37,925 nucleotides of DNA from a virus, in the IMG/VR virus record IMGVR_UViG_3300033144_001334, positions 1 through 37,925 of that record, one strand, 5' to 3'. Position numbers and translations under genes: made by a program. The notes below the pieces were generated by a model. The model did not search any database. It was not told where the DNA came from and saw only the letters and a program-made list of their open reading frames with translations. Shown piece by piece: positions 15,882 to 24,337 of this stretch; the first letter of the stretch is position 1, and every line of letters starts with the position of its first letter.

Positions 15882-16106
15882 ATGGATATTAGAAAGATTT
15901 CCGTTGGTTCTGATTATAAATCAGGTTCAATGCACTATATAATAAATCAACCTGTTCTGGGTGGTGAATATAAAATACACTTAATACAAGCAAGCGAAGA
16001 AACTCAGTCTTATAAACTTTGGGTAGAAAAAAACCAAGAAATATTTATATGGAAAGAATTTCTTTATACGTTGCCTATTACATTAGAATATAATATAAAC
16101 TTTTAA
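15882..16106 (+). CDS. Small conserved-looking phage protein, 74 aa
   Basis: 74 residues: MDIRKISVGSDYKSGSMHYI, then VLGGEYKIHLI and a WVEKNQEIFIWKEF segment. The DIRKISVG-DYK...MHYI...VLGG opening resembles an unannotated small protein I associate with Bacteroidota phages near the terminase. A small beta-rich fold is likely. The stop overlaps the start of the GroES-like gene (TAATG), which implies coupled translation. Confidence 0.75.
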   Translation: MDIRKISVGSDYKSGSMHYIINQPVLGGEYKIHLIQASEETQSYKLWVEKNQEIFIWKEFLYTLPITLEYNINF

Positions 16107-16678
16107 TGAGAGCTTTATATTCGTTTATCGTAAAGCCTTACAATAACCGAAGATATGATAATATAAAATCTATTGGAGGTTTAGAGTTTGTAACAAGTGT
16201 TTCTGAAGAAGACTTTACTGTATCTAATCGTTATGCTGAAGTTTTATCTTTACCACTTCATTATAAAGGTGATGTAAAAGTTGGAGATACACTATTAGTT
16301 CATCATAATGTGTTTAAGTTTTATAATGATATGTATGGTAAAACAAAAAGTGGTAAAAGTTTTTTTAAAGAAAATATGTTTTTTATTGAAGAAGATCAGT
16401 TTTTTTTATACAAACAAAACGGTAAATGGAAAGCACATGGTAAATATTGTTTTGTAAAACCTGTAAAGAAAAAAGAAACTTTTTTAGATAAACACACAAA
16501 ATACGAACCGTTGATAGGTGTTATTAAATATATTAACGACCAACTCTTGGAGTTAGGTGTAAAAGAAGGTGACGAAGTAATTTTTGAACCTGAAAGCGAA
16601 TATGAGTTTACCGTAGAAGATGAAATATTATACAGAATGTTTACTAATAATATAACAGTAATATTAAATGACAAATAA
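16106..16678 (+). CDS. GroES-like co-chaperonin candidate with two GroES-like halves, 190 aa
   Basis: 190 residues. The first half (1-104) follows the Cpn10 order: FIVKP (8-11), a GG-containing mobile-loop-like segment (KSIGGLEFVTSVSEED, 21-36), RYAEVLSLP (42-50), VKVGDTLLVHH (57-67) and NMFFIEEDQFFLY (90-102, like the GroES C-terminal strand). The second half (112-188) repeats the order: YCFVKPV, IGVIKYI, LGVKEGDEVIF, EYEFTVEDEILYRM and NNITVIL. Each half resembles one 95-residue GroES. T4 gp31 is a known phage GroES replacement that folds the capsid protein with host GroEL; this gene lies upstream of terminase, portal and capsid. No chaperonin subunit is in the window. The GroES assignment is from pattern, not from a search. 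Confidence 0.7.
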   Translation: MRALYSFIVKPYNNRRYDNIKSIGGLEFVTSVSEEDFTVSNRYAEVLSLPLHYKGDVKVGDTLLVHHNVFKFYNDMYGKTKSGKSFFKENMFFIEEDQFFLYKQNGKWKAHGKYCFVKPVKKKETFLDKHTKYEPLIGVIKYINDQLLELGVKEGDEVIFEPESEYEFTVEDEILYRMFTNNITVILNDK

Positions 16679-16946
16679 AGAATTAAAACTACAAATTATT
16701 GAAGCAGGAGAAAAGGCTGTAAAACAATTAGTAAAAGTAGCTAAAGAAGATATTATTAAATATGATGCAGAAGATGAATTAGCAGCTGACAGATTAAAAA
16801 ATGCTGCAGCTACAAAAAAACTATGTATAATGGATGCTTTTGAGATTATAAAAAAAATAGAAGAAGAAAGAGATTTATTAGAAGGAAATATATCGGACAG
16901 TAAAAACAATACATTAAAAGGATTTGCAGAGTCAAGATCAAAATAG
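16668..16946 (+). CDS. Probable terminase small subunit, 92 aa
   Basis: 92 residues, all helical and highly charged: KELKLQIIEAGEKAVKQLVK, then a middle with LAADRLKNAAATKKL and a final helix DAFEIIKKIEEERDLLE. It overlaps the preceding gene by 11 bases and the large terminase by 23 bases if the first TerL ATG is used. Position directly before TerL, small size and helical content suit a small terminase subunit, which recognises viral DNA as a ring. I see no classic helix-turn-helix, so this remains an inference. Confidence 0.7.
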   Translation: MTNKELKLQIIEAGEKAVKQLVKVAKEDIIKYDAEDELAADRLKNAAATKKLCIMDAFEIIKKIEEERDLLEGNISDSKNNTLKGFAESRSK

Positions 16947-19170
16947 AATATATAAAGTTTTAAAAAACTATATTCCAAATAGTGTTATGGCAAATAAAAA
17001 TAAAGCTAAAACATGGAAATACGGATATAATGAAAAATATAAATTAGTAATTATATCCAAAGATGGAACTTTAGGAGATATTTATGAAATCAGTAATGTA
17101 ATAATAGGCCTTCCTAAAACACCTAAAACTTTTGATAATCAAAAAGAAAAAAAAGAAAATCAAGTTTGGTCACCTACAGTGCAACCAAAAGTATTAAAAA
17201 GAATACAATCTATATTTCAATGGAATGAAATGCCTTCTAATTTTAAAAATTCTTGGGTAGATTATATAGAAAAAGAATTTGATAAAAGAGAAGAAGGTTA
17301 TTGGTTTTTAAATAATGGCATACCAACTTATATTACAGGTACACATTATATGTATTTACAATGGACAAAAATTGACGTAGGACATCCTGATTTTAGAGAA
17401 GCTAATAGAATATTTTATATTTTTTGGGAAGCTTGTAAGGCTGACAGTCGTAGCTTTGGTATGTGTTATTTAAAAATAAGACGTTCTGGATTTTCATTTA
17501 TGAGTTCATCAGAAGGTGTAAATCAAGCAACGATAACAAGAGATGCACGTATAGGTATTTTATCAAAAACAGGAGCTGATGCAAAAAAAATGTTTACTGA
17601 TAAAGTAGTTCCAATATCAAACAATTATCCATTCTTTTTTAAACCTATACAAGACGGTATGGATAAACCAAAAACAGAATTAGCTTATCGTGTTCCTGCA
17701 TCTAAGATTACTAAAAAAAATATGTATATAACTGATAATGAAGATTTAGACGGGTTAGATACAACTATAGATTGGAAAAACACATCAGACAACTCTTATG
17801 ATGGTGAAAAATTACAATACTTATTACATGATGAAAGTGGTAAATGGGAACGTCCCGAAAACATTTTAAATAATTGGAGAGTTACAAAGACTTGTTTACG
17901 ATTAGGAAGTAAAATTATAGGAAAGTGTATGATGGGGTCAACCTCTAATGCATTAGATAAAGGAGGAGGTAATTTTAAAAAATTATTTGAAGATTCTAAT
18001 GCAGCAAAGAGAAATCAAAACGGACAAACAAAATCAGGATTGTACAATTTATTTATACCTATGGAATGGAATTTTGAAGGGTATATTGATAAGTATGGTA
18101 TGCCTGTTTTATTTACACCAGAAAAAACGGTAATAGGAATGGATGGTGAAGATATAAATACAGGTGCAATAAATTATTGGAAGAATGAAGTAGAATCATT
18201 ATCTTCTGACCCCGATGCTTTAAATGAATTTTACAGACAATTTCCAAGAACAGAGTCTCATGCTTTTAGAGATGAAAGCAAACAATCATTATTTAATTTA
18301 ACTAAAATATATCAGCAAATAGATTATAATGATTCTTTAATATTAGGTCAACACACAACAAGGGGTTCGTTTCAATGGGAGAATGGAGTAAAAGATAGCA
18401 AAGTAATATTTAGTCCAAATAAAAGTGGTAGATTTTTAGTATCTTGGACACCAGCAAAACATTTGCAAAATAAAGTTTTTTTAAAACAAGGAATTAAATA
18501 TCCTGGTAATGATCATATTGGTTCTTTTGGATGTGATAGTTATGACATATCAGGAGTTGTAGTGGGTAAGGGTTCTAACGGTGCTTTACATGGAATGTGT
18601 AAATTTAACATGGATGACGCACCGTCTAATGAATTTTTTTTAGAATATATAGCTCGGCCACAAACAGCAGAAATATTTTTTGAAGAAGTTTTAATGGCTT
18701 GCGTATTTTACGGTATGCCAATTTTATGTGAAAATAATAAACCAAGATTATTGTATCATTTTAAAAATAGAGGTTATAGAGGTTTTTGTATGAATAGACC
18801 AGACAAAAGGTATAATAAACTTTCAAAAACAGAACGAGAGTTAGGTGGTATACCTAATTCATCTGAAGACGTAAAGCAATCACACGCTGCAGCAATAGAA
18901 TCTTATATAGAAAAACATATAGGGTTAGATTTAGATGGTACTTTTAGAGATACAGATGTAATGGGAACTATGCCATTTCAACGTACTTTAGAAGATTGGG
19001 CAAAGTTTGATATAACAAATAGAACAAGATTTGATGCTGCAATTAGTTCGGGGTTAGCTATAATGGCAAATCAAAAGCACCTGTACACACCTACTAAACA
19101 AAAATCAAAAATAAGTGTTAACTTTGCAAGATATGATAATAAGAGTTCCATTAGTCAATTAATAAGATAA
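16924..19170 (+). CDS. terL: Terminase large subunit (packaging ATPase and nuclease)
   Basis: 748 residues, the motor that pumps DNA into the prohead and cuts the concatemer. A deviant Walker A lies at residues 182-192 (YLKIRRSGFSF, in place of GxxxxGK). Walker B is YLLHDES at 299-305 with D303 and E304, and the coupling motif is MMGST at 336-340. The nuclease acids are likely D538 (GSFGCDSYD), E603 (ILCENNK) and D649 (SSEDVKQSH). The Walker A variant is seen in terminases of Bacteroidota and crAss-like phages. I keep the first ATG because the residues after it (IYKVLKNYIPNSV) look conserved; the next ATG is at 16987. The portal gene starts immediately after the stop. Confidence 0.92.
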   Translation: MQSQDQNRIYKVLKNYIPNSVMANKNKAKTWKYGYNEKYKLVIISKDGTLGDIYEISNVIIGLPKTPKTFDNQKEKKENQVWSPTVQPKVLKRIQSIFQWNEMPSNFKNSWVDYIEKEFDKREEGYWFLNNGIPTYITGTHYMYLQWTKIDVGHPDFREANRIFYIFWEACKADSRSFGMCYLKIRRSGFSFMSSSEGVNQATITRDARIGILSKTGADAKKMFTDKVVPISNNYPFFFKPIQDGMDKPKTELAYRVPASKITKKNMYITDNEDLDGLDTTIDWKNTSDNSYDGEKLQYLLHDESGKWERPENILNNWRVTKTCLRLGSKIIGKCMMGSTSNALDKGGGNFKKLFEDSNAAKRNQNGQTKSGLYNLFIPMEWNFEGYIDKYGMPVLFTPEKTVIGMDGEDINTGAINYWKNEVESLSSDPDALNEFYRQFPRTESHAFRDESKQSLFNLTKIYQQIDYNDSLILGQHTTRGSFQWENGVKDSKVIFSPNKSGRFLVSWTPAKHLQNKVFLKQGIKYPGNDHIGSFGCDSYDISGVVVGKGSNGALHGMCKFNMDDAPSNEFFLEYIARPQTAEIFFEEVLMACVFYGMPILCENNKPRLLYHFKNRGYRGFCMNRPDKRYNKLSKTERELGGIPNSSEDVKQSHAAAIESYIEKHIGLDLDGTFRDTDVMGTMPFQRTLEDWAKFDITNRTRFDAAISSGLAIMANQKHLYTPTKQKSKISVNFARYDNKSSISQLIR

Positions 19171-21609
19171 ATGAAAGGAATAAGTATAGATATAAAATCC
19201 GCTGCTTTTCCCGATCAGTTTGTATCTGATTCAAAAAAGAAAACAAAAGAATTTGGATTACAAGTGGGTCAAGCTATTCAGTATGAATGGTTCAGGAAAG
19301 AAGGGGTAAATCAGTGTAGATTTTACAGTCAATGGTGGGAGTTTAATCGTCTAAGATTGTACGCAAGAGGTGAGCAATCAATAGCAAAATATAAAAACGA
19401 ATTAGCTGTAGATGGAGATTTATCATATTTAAATTTAGATTGGACACCCGTCCCTGTCATTCCTAAATTTGTTGACATTGTTGTCAATGGAATGTCTGAT
19501 AGATTATTTAAAGTAAAAGCATATGCTCAAGATGCCATGTCATCAGAAAAAAGAGGGGAGTTTCAAAACATGGTTGAAAAAAATGTTATATCAAAAGATT
19601 TATTCAAGCAAATAGAAAAAGACTTTGATGTAAAGTTATTTTCTATGAATCCTGATGAATTACCAGAAAGTGATTTAGAGATGGAGCTTTATATGCAAAT
19701 GAATTATAAACCTGCTATTGAAATTGCAAACGAAGTTGCAATAAATACATTATTAGAAGAAAATCATTATTCACATACTCGTAAAAGATGTGATATGGAT
19801 TTAATGACTTTAGGTTTATCAGTTGTCAAACATAATTTTCAGTTAGGAGATGGTATAAGAGTAGAGTATGTTGATCCTGCCAATGTAGTTTATAGCTATA
19901 CTGAAAACCCATATTTTAAAGATTGTTTTTATTGGGGAGAAATTAAAACTGTACCTATTGGTGAATTGATAAAAATAAAGCCTGACTTGACTAATGAAGA
20001 TTTAGAAGAAATATCTAAATACAGTCAAGCATGGTATCAATATTATAATGTAGCTGCAATGTATGAAAACTCTATGTTTTATAGAGATACAGTAACATTA
20101 ATGTATTTTAATTATAAAACCACTAACACTTTTGTATATAAAAAGAAACAAACAGCTACGGGTAATTATAAGGTAGTTCCCAAAGATGATGATTTTAATC
20201 CGCCAGAAGAAATGATGGAGGAAGGTAAGTTTGAAAAAGTTACAAAAAAAATAGATGTATGGTATGACGGTATAATGGTTATGGGTACAAATATATTGTT
20301 GAAATGGGAAATGGCACAAAACATGGTTAGGCCTCAATCAGCAAGTCAGTATGCTATGCCTAATTATATAGCAACAGCTCCAAGAATGTACAAAGGTAAT
20401 ATTGAATCATTAGTCAGAAGAATGATACCTTTTACTGATTTAATACAAATGACTCATTTAAAATTACAACAAGTAATTTCAAGAGTTGTTCCTGATGGTG
20501 TATTTATAGATGCCGATGGATTAAACGAAGTAGATTTAGGTACAGGAAATGCTTATAATCCTGAAGATGCATTAAGATTATATTTTCAAACGGGTAGTGT
20601 TATAGGTAGAAGTTTTACTCAAGATGGTGAGTTTAATAATGCTAAAGTTCCTATTACACAACTTACATCTTCAAGTGGCTCTCAAAAAATGCAAATGTTA
20701 ATTGGTAATTATAATCATTATATGAATATGATTAGGCAAGTAACAGGATTAAATGAGGCAAGAGATGGTAGTACGCCTGACCCTAATTCATTAGTAGGGG
20801 TTCAAAAATTAGCTGCTTTAAATTCAAACACAGCAACAAGACATATATTAGAAGGAAGTTTATATTTAACTCAAACTTTAGCTGAAGCCTTGTCTATTAG
20901 AACAGCTGACGTATTAGAGTATTCGGATTTTGCAGATGAGTTTGCTATGCAAATAGGAAAATATAATGTAGGTTTATTAGATGATATAAAAAACCTATAC
21001 ATATATGACTTTGGTATATTTATAGAGGTTTCACCTGATGAAGAACAACAAGCATTGTTAGAAGCTAATATTCAAACAGCTCTGAACAAACAAGATATAA
21101 ACTTAGAAGACGCTATTGATATTAGAGAAATAAAAAATCTTAAAATGGCTAATCAATTGTTAAAAGTTAAAAGAAAACAAAAGGCTTTACAAGATCAACA
21201 GCAAAAACAACAAGAGCAACAAATGCAAGCTCAAGTAAATATGCAGTCGCAACAAGCAGCTGCACAAATTGCTATGCAAAAAATTCAAATGGAAACACAA
21301 TCTAAAATGCAAATAAAACAAGCTGAGATTGGTTTTGAAATAGAAAAAATGAAAAATGAGGCTGCATTGAAAGAACAATTAATGCAGACTGAATTCCAAA
21401 TGAATATGCAGCTAAAAGGACTTGAACAATCTCAAATAGATATGAGAGAGAGAAACAGAGAAAAAGCAAAAGACAACAGAATTAGTCAGCAATCCTCACA
21501 ACAATCAAAATTAATTGACCAGCGTAAAAATAATTTACCACCTATAAGTTTTGAGTCTAATGAAGATAGTATGGATGGTTTTGACTTAGCTGAGTTTGAC
21601 CCACGATAG
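19171..21609 (+). CDS. Portal protein, 812 aa
   Basis: 812 residues, the size class of crAss-like and P22-like portals. It forms the dodecameric ring through which DNA enters and leaves the head. The body is mixed alpha/beta with segments such as DWTPVPVIPKFVDIVVNGMS, YVDPANVVYSYTENPYFKDC and GNYNHYMNMIRQVTGLNEA-like helices, as in portal wing and stem regions. Residues about 669-790 are an extreme Gln/Met/Lys-rich coiled coil, consistent with the C-terminal barrel of long portals. The ATG directly follows the TerL stop with no gap. The assignment rests on position, size and topology. Terminase docking and head nucleation are known roles of portals. Confidence 0.85.
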   Translation: MKGISIDIKSAAFPDQFVSDSKKKTKEFGLQVGQAIQYEWFRKEGVNQCRFYSQWWEFNRLRLYARGEQSIAKYKNELAVDGDLSYLNLDWTPVPVIPKFVDIVVNGMSDRLFKVKAYAQDAMSSEKRGEFQNMVEKNVISKDLFKQIEKDFDVKLFSMNPDELPESDLEMELYMQMNYKPAIEIANEVAINTLLEENHYSHTRKRCDMDLMTLGLSVVKHNFQLGDGIRVEYVDPANVVYSYTENPYFKDCFYWGEIKTVPIGELIKIKPDLTNEDLEEISKYSQAWYQYYNVAAMYENSMFYRDTVTLMYFNYKTTNTFVYKKKQTATGNYKVVPKDDDFNPPEEMMEEGKFEKVTKKIDVWYDGIMVMGTNILLKWEMAQNMVRPQSASQYAMPNYIATAPRMYKGNIESLVRRMIPFTDLIQMTHLKLQQVISRVVPDGVFIDADGLNEVDLGTGNAYNPEDALRLYFQTGSVIGRSFTQDGEFNNAKVPITQLTSSSGSQKMQMLIGNYNHYMNMIRQVTGLNEARDGSTPDPNSLVGVQKLAALNSNTATRHILEGSLYLTQTLAEALSIRTADVLEYSDFADEFAMQIGKYNVGLLDDIKNLYIYDFGIFIEVSPDEEQQALLEANIQTALNKQDINLEDAIDIREIKNLKMANQLLKVKRKQKALQDQQQKQQEQQMQAQVNMQSQQAAAQIAMQKIQMETQSKMQIKQAEIGFEIEKMKNEAALKEQLMQTEFQMNMQLKGLEQSQIDMRERNREKAKDNRISQQSSQQSKLIDQRKNNLPPISFESNEDSMDGFDLAEFDPR

Positions 21610-21634
21610 CTTAAAAAAGTTATTGTATAATTAT

Positions 21635-21642
21635 TAACTTTG
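21635..21642 (+). promoter_or_regulatory. Bacteroidota-type -7 promoter element TAACTTTG
   Basis: It matches TAnnTTTG in the 53-base gap between portal and scaffold, and would drive a scaffold plus capsid transcript that ends at the terminator 24285-24312. A TTG at 21623-21625 is too close to act as a -33 box. Confidence 0.5.
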
Positions 21643-21644
21643 TA

Positions 21645-21662
21645 TAAATTAAATTAAATTAA
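21645..21662 (+). promoter_or_regulatory. (TAAAT)n translation leader
   Basis: Three TAAAT units plus TAA run directly into the scaffold ATG. Similar leaders precede 893, 15741, 15882 and 24338. There is no Shine-Dalgarno, and the A-rich context matches known Bacteroidota initiation preferences. Confidence 0.5.
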
Positions 21663-22805
21663 ATGGATAATATTAAAGTAAAAGCTGTAGAGTTTATTGA
21701 AGAAAATAAATCTCAAGCAGAAATAGAAGAAAAACTTCTAAAAGAACACGAAGAAGCAGAAAACGCTACTAATGTTGTAGCTGAACAAACAACAGAAACA
21801 GAGCCTGAAGTAGTAGAAAAAGAAGAAGTAAAAGAAGAAGTTCAGGTTCAACAAGAAACTCCCTCGTCAGAGTTAAATGACGAAGACGTTCTTGAATATA
21901 TTAAAAATAGATATGATAGAGATATCAGCTCTGTTGACGATTTATTTGCACAAAAAGAAGTAAATGAAGAGTTACCAGAAGATGTGTCTACATATTTAAA
22001 ATATAAAAAAGAAACAGGACGTGGTATTGAAGACTTTTATAAATTACAAAAAGACTACACTACCATGGAAGATGATCAAGTTTTAGCTGACTACTATGCT
22101 AATATTGAGGAAGGTCTGGATAGTTTTGATATACAAGATTTATTAGAAGATAAATTTAGTTTTGATAATGAATTAGATGATCCAAAAGATATTAAAAAAA
22201 GAAAGTTAGCTAAAAAAAGAGAACTTGCGAAAGCAAAAAAGTATTTCAATGATCAAAAAGATAAATATAAAGTTCCTCTTGAGTCAAGTGGGAATGGGTT
22301 ATCTGACAAAGACAGAGAAAGATTAGATGCTTATACAAGTTATATTGATGAATCTAAAACTGTGCAAGAAGCTCAGAAAAAGAAGTATGATTGGTTTCTC
22401 AAGAAAACTGATGAGGTTTTCAACAATGAGTTCAAAGGTTTTGAATTTAATGTCGGGGATAAAAATTTTACTTACAAGCCTGGTGATGCATCGGAAATTA
22501 AAAATGTTCAAAGTGATGTCAATAATTTTGTTGGCAAATATATGGACAAAAACGGTTTAATTAACGATGCGAAGGGATACCATAAAGCATTATCAATTGC
22601 TATGAATCCCGAAAAATACGCCAAGTTTTTTTATGAGCAAGGTATGGCTGATGCTGTGGCTGATGTTTCTAAAAAATCAAAAAACATTAACATGGATATC
22701 AGACAAGCTTCTCAGAGTGTGTCAAAAGATGGTTTAAAAATAAGAGCTATCGGTGATACAAGCAGTGGTAGAGGACTCAAAATTAAAAGTATAAAACGAG
22801 TATAA
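21663..22805 (+). CDS. Probable capsid scaffolding protein, 380 aa
   Basis: 380 residues, highly charged and predicted helical. Residues 15-75 are Glu-rich (EPEVVEKEEVKEEVQVQQE), the middle carries many acidic and Lys-rich helices, and the end has a repeated basic motif (GLKIRAI ... GLKIKSIKRV). An acidic N-terminus, coiled body and basic C-terminus is the usual scaffold design, with the C-terminus binding coat protein. Its position between portal and major capsid protein supports this. It has its own promoter and a (TAAAT)n leader and is followed after 21 bases by the capsid gene. No protease motif is evident. Confidence 0.75.
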   Translation: MDNIKVKAVEFIEENKSQAEIEEKLLKEHEEAENATNVVAEQTTETEPEVVEKEEVKEEVQVQQETPSSELNDEDVLEYIKNRYDRDISSVDDLFAQKEVNEELPEDVSTYLKYKKETGRGIEDFYKLQKDYTTMEDDQVLADYYANIEEGLDSFDIQDLLEDKFSFDNELDDPKDIKKRKLAKKRELAKAKKYFNDQKDKYKVPLESSGNGLSDKDRERLDAYTSYIDESKTVQEAQKKKYDWFLKKTDEVFNNEFKGFEFNVGDKNFTYKPGDASEIKNVQSDVNNFVGKYMDKNGLINDAKGYHKALSIAMNPEKYAKFFYEQGMADAVADVSKKSKNINMDIRQASQSVSKDGLKIRAIGDTSSGRGLKIKSIKRV

Positions 22806-22826
22806 ATTTTAAAAAAAAATTAAAAA

Positions 22827-24266
22827 ATGTCAGTACAATTAAACCCAGGATTTGCTTTACAGCCATCAGCTCAAAAGCAAGTTCTATCTACAAACTACAT
22901 AACTAATTTTGATTTCTTAAATCAGTATCTTCCTGATACTTATGAAAAGGAATTTGAGCGTTATGGAAATAGAACAGTAGCTTCATTCTTAAGAATGGTA
23001 GGTGCTGAAATGCCAACTAATTCAGATATGATTAAGTGGGCAGAACAAGGAAGATTACATACTAAATATGTAAACTGTTCTTCTGGTCAAGCAGCTGGTG
23101 TAAATACAGCAACAATTACTATTGCTGATCCTAACATACCAGGATTAGTTGCTAACCAAACAAGTATTGGACTAAGAGTAGGTCAGACAGTTATGATTTC
23201 TGATAACACGCCTGGTTCTACATTATCTAACAAAGGTGTTATCTCAACTGCTCCAACTCCAGGTGCTAATACATTTGTAGTAGAGTATTACGAAGCGGGA
23301 GGACAAACTTTTGCTGCAGGTGTAACAGTCTCTGTATTTGTTTATGGTTCTGAATTTGCAAAAGGAACACCAGGAATGCAAGGATCTTTAGAAGCTGATG
23401 ATGTATTCTTTTCTAATAAGCCTATTATCATGAAAGACACTTACGCAGTTTCTGGTTCTGATATGGCACAAATCGGTTGGGTAGAAATCCAAACTGAAAA
23501 TGGTGCTAACGGATACTTATGGTATTTAAAGTCTGAGCATGAAACAAGATTACGTTTTGAAGACTACATGGAAACTGCAATGATTGAGGCTGTACCTGCG
23601 GGAACAGGTTCTGGTGCAGAAACTTACTTAAGTTCAGCTACAGGGGGTGCATTCCCACACGCTGGTTCTGAAGGAGTATTCTTTGCAGTAAACAATAGAG
23701 GAAATGTTTGGGGTGGAGGAAACCCAACTACTCTTGCAGGTTTTGATTCTATGATTCAAAGACTTGACAAGCAAGGTGCTATTGAAGAAAATGTAATTTT
23801 CTGTAACAGAAACTTCTCATTTGATATTGATGATATGTTAGCTGCACAAAACTCTTACGGAGCGGGTGGAACTTCATATGGTCTATTTGACAATGATAAG
23901 GATATGGCGTTAAACTTAGGTTTCACAGGATTTAGAAGAGGTTATGACTTCTATAAGTCTGACTGGAAATACCTAAATGACCCTACAATGAGAGGTGGTT
24001 TAGTTGGTGGTGGTGTGAATGGACTTTTAGTTCCTGCAGGATCAACATCAGTTTATGACCAAATCTTAGGTAAAAACGCTAAGAGACCATTCTTACACGT
24101 GAGATACAGAGCGTCTGAGACTGAGAATAGACGTTACAAGACTTGGATTACAGGTTCTGCGGGAGGTGCTGCTACATCTGATATAGATGCTATGACAGTT
24201 AACTTCTTAACAGAAAGAGCTGTTTGTACTTTAGGTGCGAACAACTTCTTCCTATTCAATGCTTAA
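22827..24266 (+). CDS. Major capsid protein, 479 aa
   Basis: 479 residues, close to crAss-like capsid proteins (about 490). It starts SVQLNPGFALQPSAQKQVL, has a helical region (YEKEFERYGNRTVASFLRMV) and a conserved-looking EMPTNSDMIKWAEQGRLHTK. Residues about 90-170 form a beta-rich insertion (LRVGQTVMISD ... FVVEYYEAGG). The HK97-like body continues with HETRLRFEDYMETAMIEAV and ends in LGANNFFLFNA. By hand count about half of its Phe codons are TTC, while TerL uses almost only TTT, as expected for a very highly expressed gene. A strong terminator follows the stop. The assignment rests on position after the scaffold, size and expression signals. Confidence 0.87.
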   Translation: MSVQLNPGFALQPSAQKQVLSTNYITNFDFLNQYLPDTYEKEFERYGNRTVASFLRMVGAEMPTNSDMIKWAEQGRLHTKYVNCSSGQAAGVNTATITIADPNIPGLVANQTSIGLRVGQTVMISDNTPGSTLSNKGVISTAPTPGANTFVVEYYEAGGQTFAAGVTVSVFVYGSEFAKGTPGMQGSLEADDVFFSNKPIIMKDTYAVSGSDMAQIGWVEIQTENGANGYLWYLKSEHETRLRFEDYMETAMIEAVPAGTGSGAETYLSSATGGAFPHAGSEGVFFAVNNRGNVWGGGNPTTLAGFDSMIQRLDKQGAIEENVIFCNRNFSFDIDDMLAAQNSYGAGGTSYGLFDNDKDMALNLGFTGFRRGYDFYKSDWKYLNDPTMRGGLVGGGVNGLLVPAGSTSVYDQILGKNAKRPFLHVRYRASETENRRYKTWITGSAGGAATSDIDAMTVNFLTERAVCTLGANNFFLFNA

Positions 24267-24284
24267 ACTGAAGTAAACTAATAT

Positions 24285-24312
24285 AGGGGGGATTCGTCCC
24301 CCCTTTATTTTT
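24285..24312 (+). terminator. Strong intrinsic terminator behind the capsid gene
   Basis: A perfect 8-bp stem AGGGGGGA / TCCCCCCT (24285-24292 and 24297-24304) closes a TTCG loop (24293-24296) and is followed by the T-rich tract TTTATTTTT ending at 24312. It is the most GC-rich spot of the AT-rich window, 19 bases after the capsid stop. Confidence 0.9.
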
Positions 24313-24330
24313 AAATTAAATTAAATTAAA
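24311..24330 (+). promoter_or_regulatory. (TTAAA)4 leader
   Basis: Four exact tandem TTAAA units lie between the capsid terminator and the ATG at 24338. No TAnnTTTG is present in this gap, so the downstream gene may depend on readthrough or on a promoter inside the capsid gene. Confidence 0.5.
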
Positions 24331-24337
24331 TATTATT

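Noticed and set aside
16664-16978. Minus-strand ORF across the small terminase region
   Set aside because: It covers three overlapping plus-strand genes and encodes a low-complexity Phe/Ser/Ile-rich product.
22327-22560. Overlapping 77-codon plus-strand ORF inside the scaffold gene; likewise 31489-31740 inside the muzzle gene
   Set aside because: No own leader, no recognisable motif, fully inside a long gene with coherent protein pattern.
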